Origin: JAGVYE01 sp964502785
GTDB taxonomy: Archaea; Nanobdellota; Nanobdellia; Woesearchaeales; GW2011-AR9
Assembly (NCBI GenBank): GCA_964502785.1
Contig: CAZCXW010000003.1
Location: 1-50,823 of the forward strand
Direction of reading: 5' to 3'
Length of the DNA stretch: 50,823 bases
The position numbers and the translations under genes were made by a program. Positions 50,411-50,823 of the stretch are shown in pieces. Every line of letters begins with the position of its first letter. The stretch's first letter is position 1. A model generated the notes under the pieces. The model made no database searches and was not told where the DNA came from. It saw only the letters and a program-made list of their open reading frames with translations.

Positions 50411-50823
50411 ATGGTCGTCAACAAAACTCTGATTAAAGAACTTGCGAAGCAAGGGAAACGTGTTGATACACGTTCTCTCACAGAATACAGGACCCCGATC
50501 CTTATCGAAACCGATATTTCCTGGACAGCAGAAGGTTCTTCCCGAGTACAGATTGGAGATACCGTTGTTCTCGCGGGAGTAAAATTATCTATGGAAAAAC
50601 CGTACAATGATACTCCTGACGAAGGAGGAATTATGGTAAACGTGGAACTTATCCCACTATCAAGTCCTTCTTATGAACCTGGCCCGCCAGGACCGAAAGC
50701 GGTAGAATTAGCACGGGTAACAGATCGCGGCATTCGTGAAGCCAAAGCTATCGACATGAAAAAATTATGTATCGAACCTGGTGTAAAAGCCTGGTTTATT
50801 ACCATAGACATCATTACCCTTAA
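50411..50823 (+). CDS. rrp42: Exosome subunit Rrp42 (partial, runs off the window)
   Basis: The inactive RNase PH-fold partner of Rrp41 in the hexameric ring. 137 codons are visible (GKRVDTRSLTEYRTPILIETD, then SSRVQIGDTVVLAGVKLSME). It starts two bases after the rrp41 stop. The open frame is intact to the edge. Confidence 0.93.
   Translation, partial: MVVNKTLIKELAKQGKRVDTRSLTEYRTPILIETDISWTAEGSSRVQIGDTVVLAGVKLSMEKPYNDTPDEGGIMVNVELIPLSSPSYEPGPPGPKAVELARVTDRGIREAKAIDMKKLCIEPGVKAWFITIDIITL

Overview
The window is a piece of an AT-rich archaeal genome, most likely a DPANN archaeon of the Woesearchaeota/Pacearchaeota type (the phylum is inference). The archaeal assignment rests on PAN, single alpha and beta 20S proteasome subunits, an Rrp4/Rrp41/Rrp42 exosome cluster, RNase P protein 2 (Pop5), SBDS, an FttA/aCPSF1 ribonuclease, the RFC large subunit, archaeal-type ValRS and GlyRS, a split transketolase, TrmB and Lrp regulators, TATA boxes about 25-30 nt upstream of starts, and a tRNA-Ser with introns. 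Two 10-N runs (4294-4303, 28568-28577) show a draft, probably metagenomic, assembly, and both probably interrupt reading frames.

Layout. 1-5.6 kb: PAN, a 35-aa basic protein, two exported or anchored proteins (transglutaminase-like and CARDB-like), a frameshifted ThiI-like PP-loop gene and an unknown protein. 5.7-11.5 kb: cysS, then glnA divergent from an Lrp regulator, an unknown gene divergent from a TrmB regulator with a perfect operator-like palindrome between them, and the proteasome beta subunit followed by FttA. 13.6-14.8 kb: an unknown two-gene cassette converging on a tRNA-Ser(UGA) that carries an anticodon-loop intron plus a second D-loop insertion. 14.9-19.7 kb: NUDIX, aldehyde dehydrogenase, acetolactate synthase-like ThDP enzyme and a DUF444 protein that ends in two tandem nested palindromes. 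19.9-28.5 kb: small unknown proteins, an NDH-2-like flavoprotein, VKOR, an amine-oxidase-like flavoprotein, split transketolase, a SET-domain protein divergent from a tandem Lrp regulator, a DUF2892 membrane protein and a tiny Cys-rich protein. 28.7-41.3 kb: D-2-hydroxyacid dehydrogenase, ValRS, a kinase-like unknown, IMP dehydrogenase, CNNM/CBS and CaCA ion transport proteins, a soluble histidine kinase, RfcL and an AlaE-like membrane protein. 41.4-50.8 kb: a repeat block, GlyRS, an OB-fold protein, a DHH-like protein and the archaeal proteasome/exosome superoperon (rnp2-psmA, sbds, rrp4-rrp41-rrp42), split by an inverted DUF6159 gene.

How the genes work together. Much of the window is RNA and protein quality control: PAN plus 20S proteasome, exosome, RNase P, SBDS and FttA. 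Three aminoacyl-tRNA synthetases (Cys, Val, Gly) and central nitrogen, nucleotide and carbon enzymes surround it.

Most unusual signals: an in-frame TAG inside rrp4 with the frame continuing for 44 conserved-looking codons; the doubly interrupted tRNA-Ser; a family of nested palindromic elements; a 32-bp repeat present three times (two copies identical); and several micro-proteins, including a Cys-rich one translationally coupled to a 17-codon leader ORF. I see no rRNA gene, CRISPR array or intact transposase. All calls are from reading the sequence; no database search was run.
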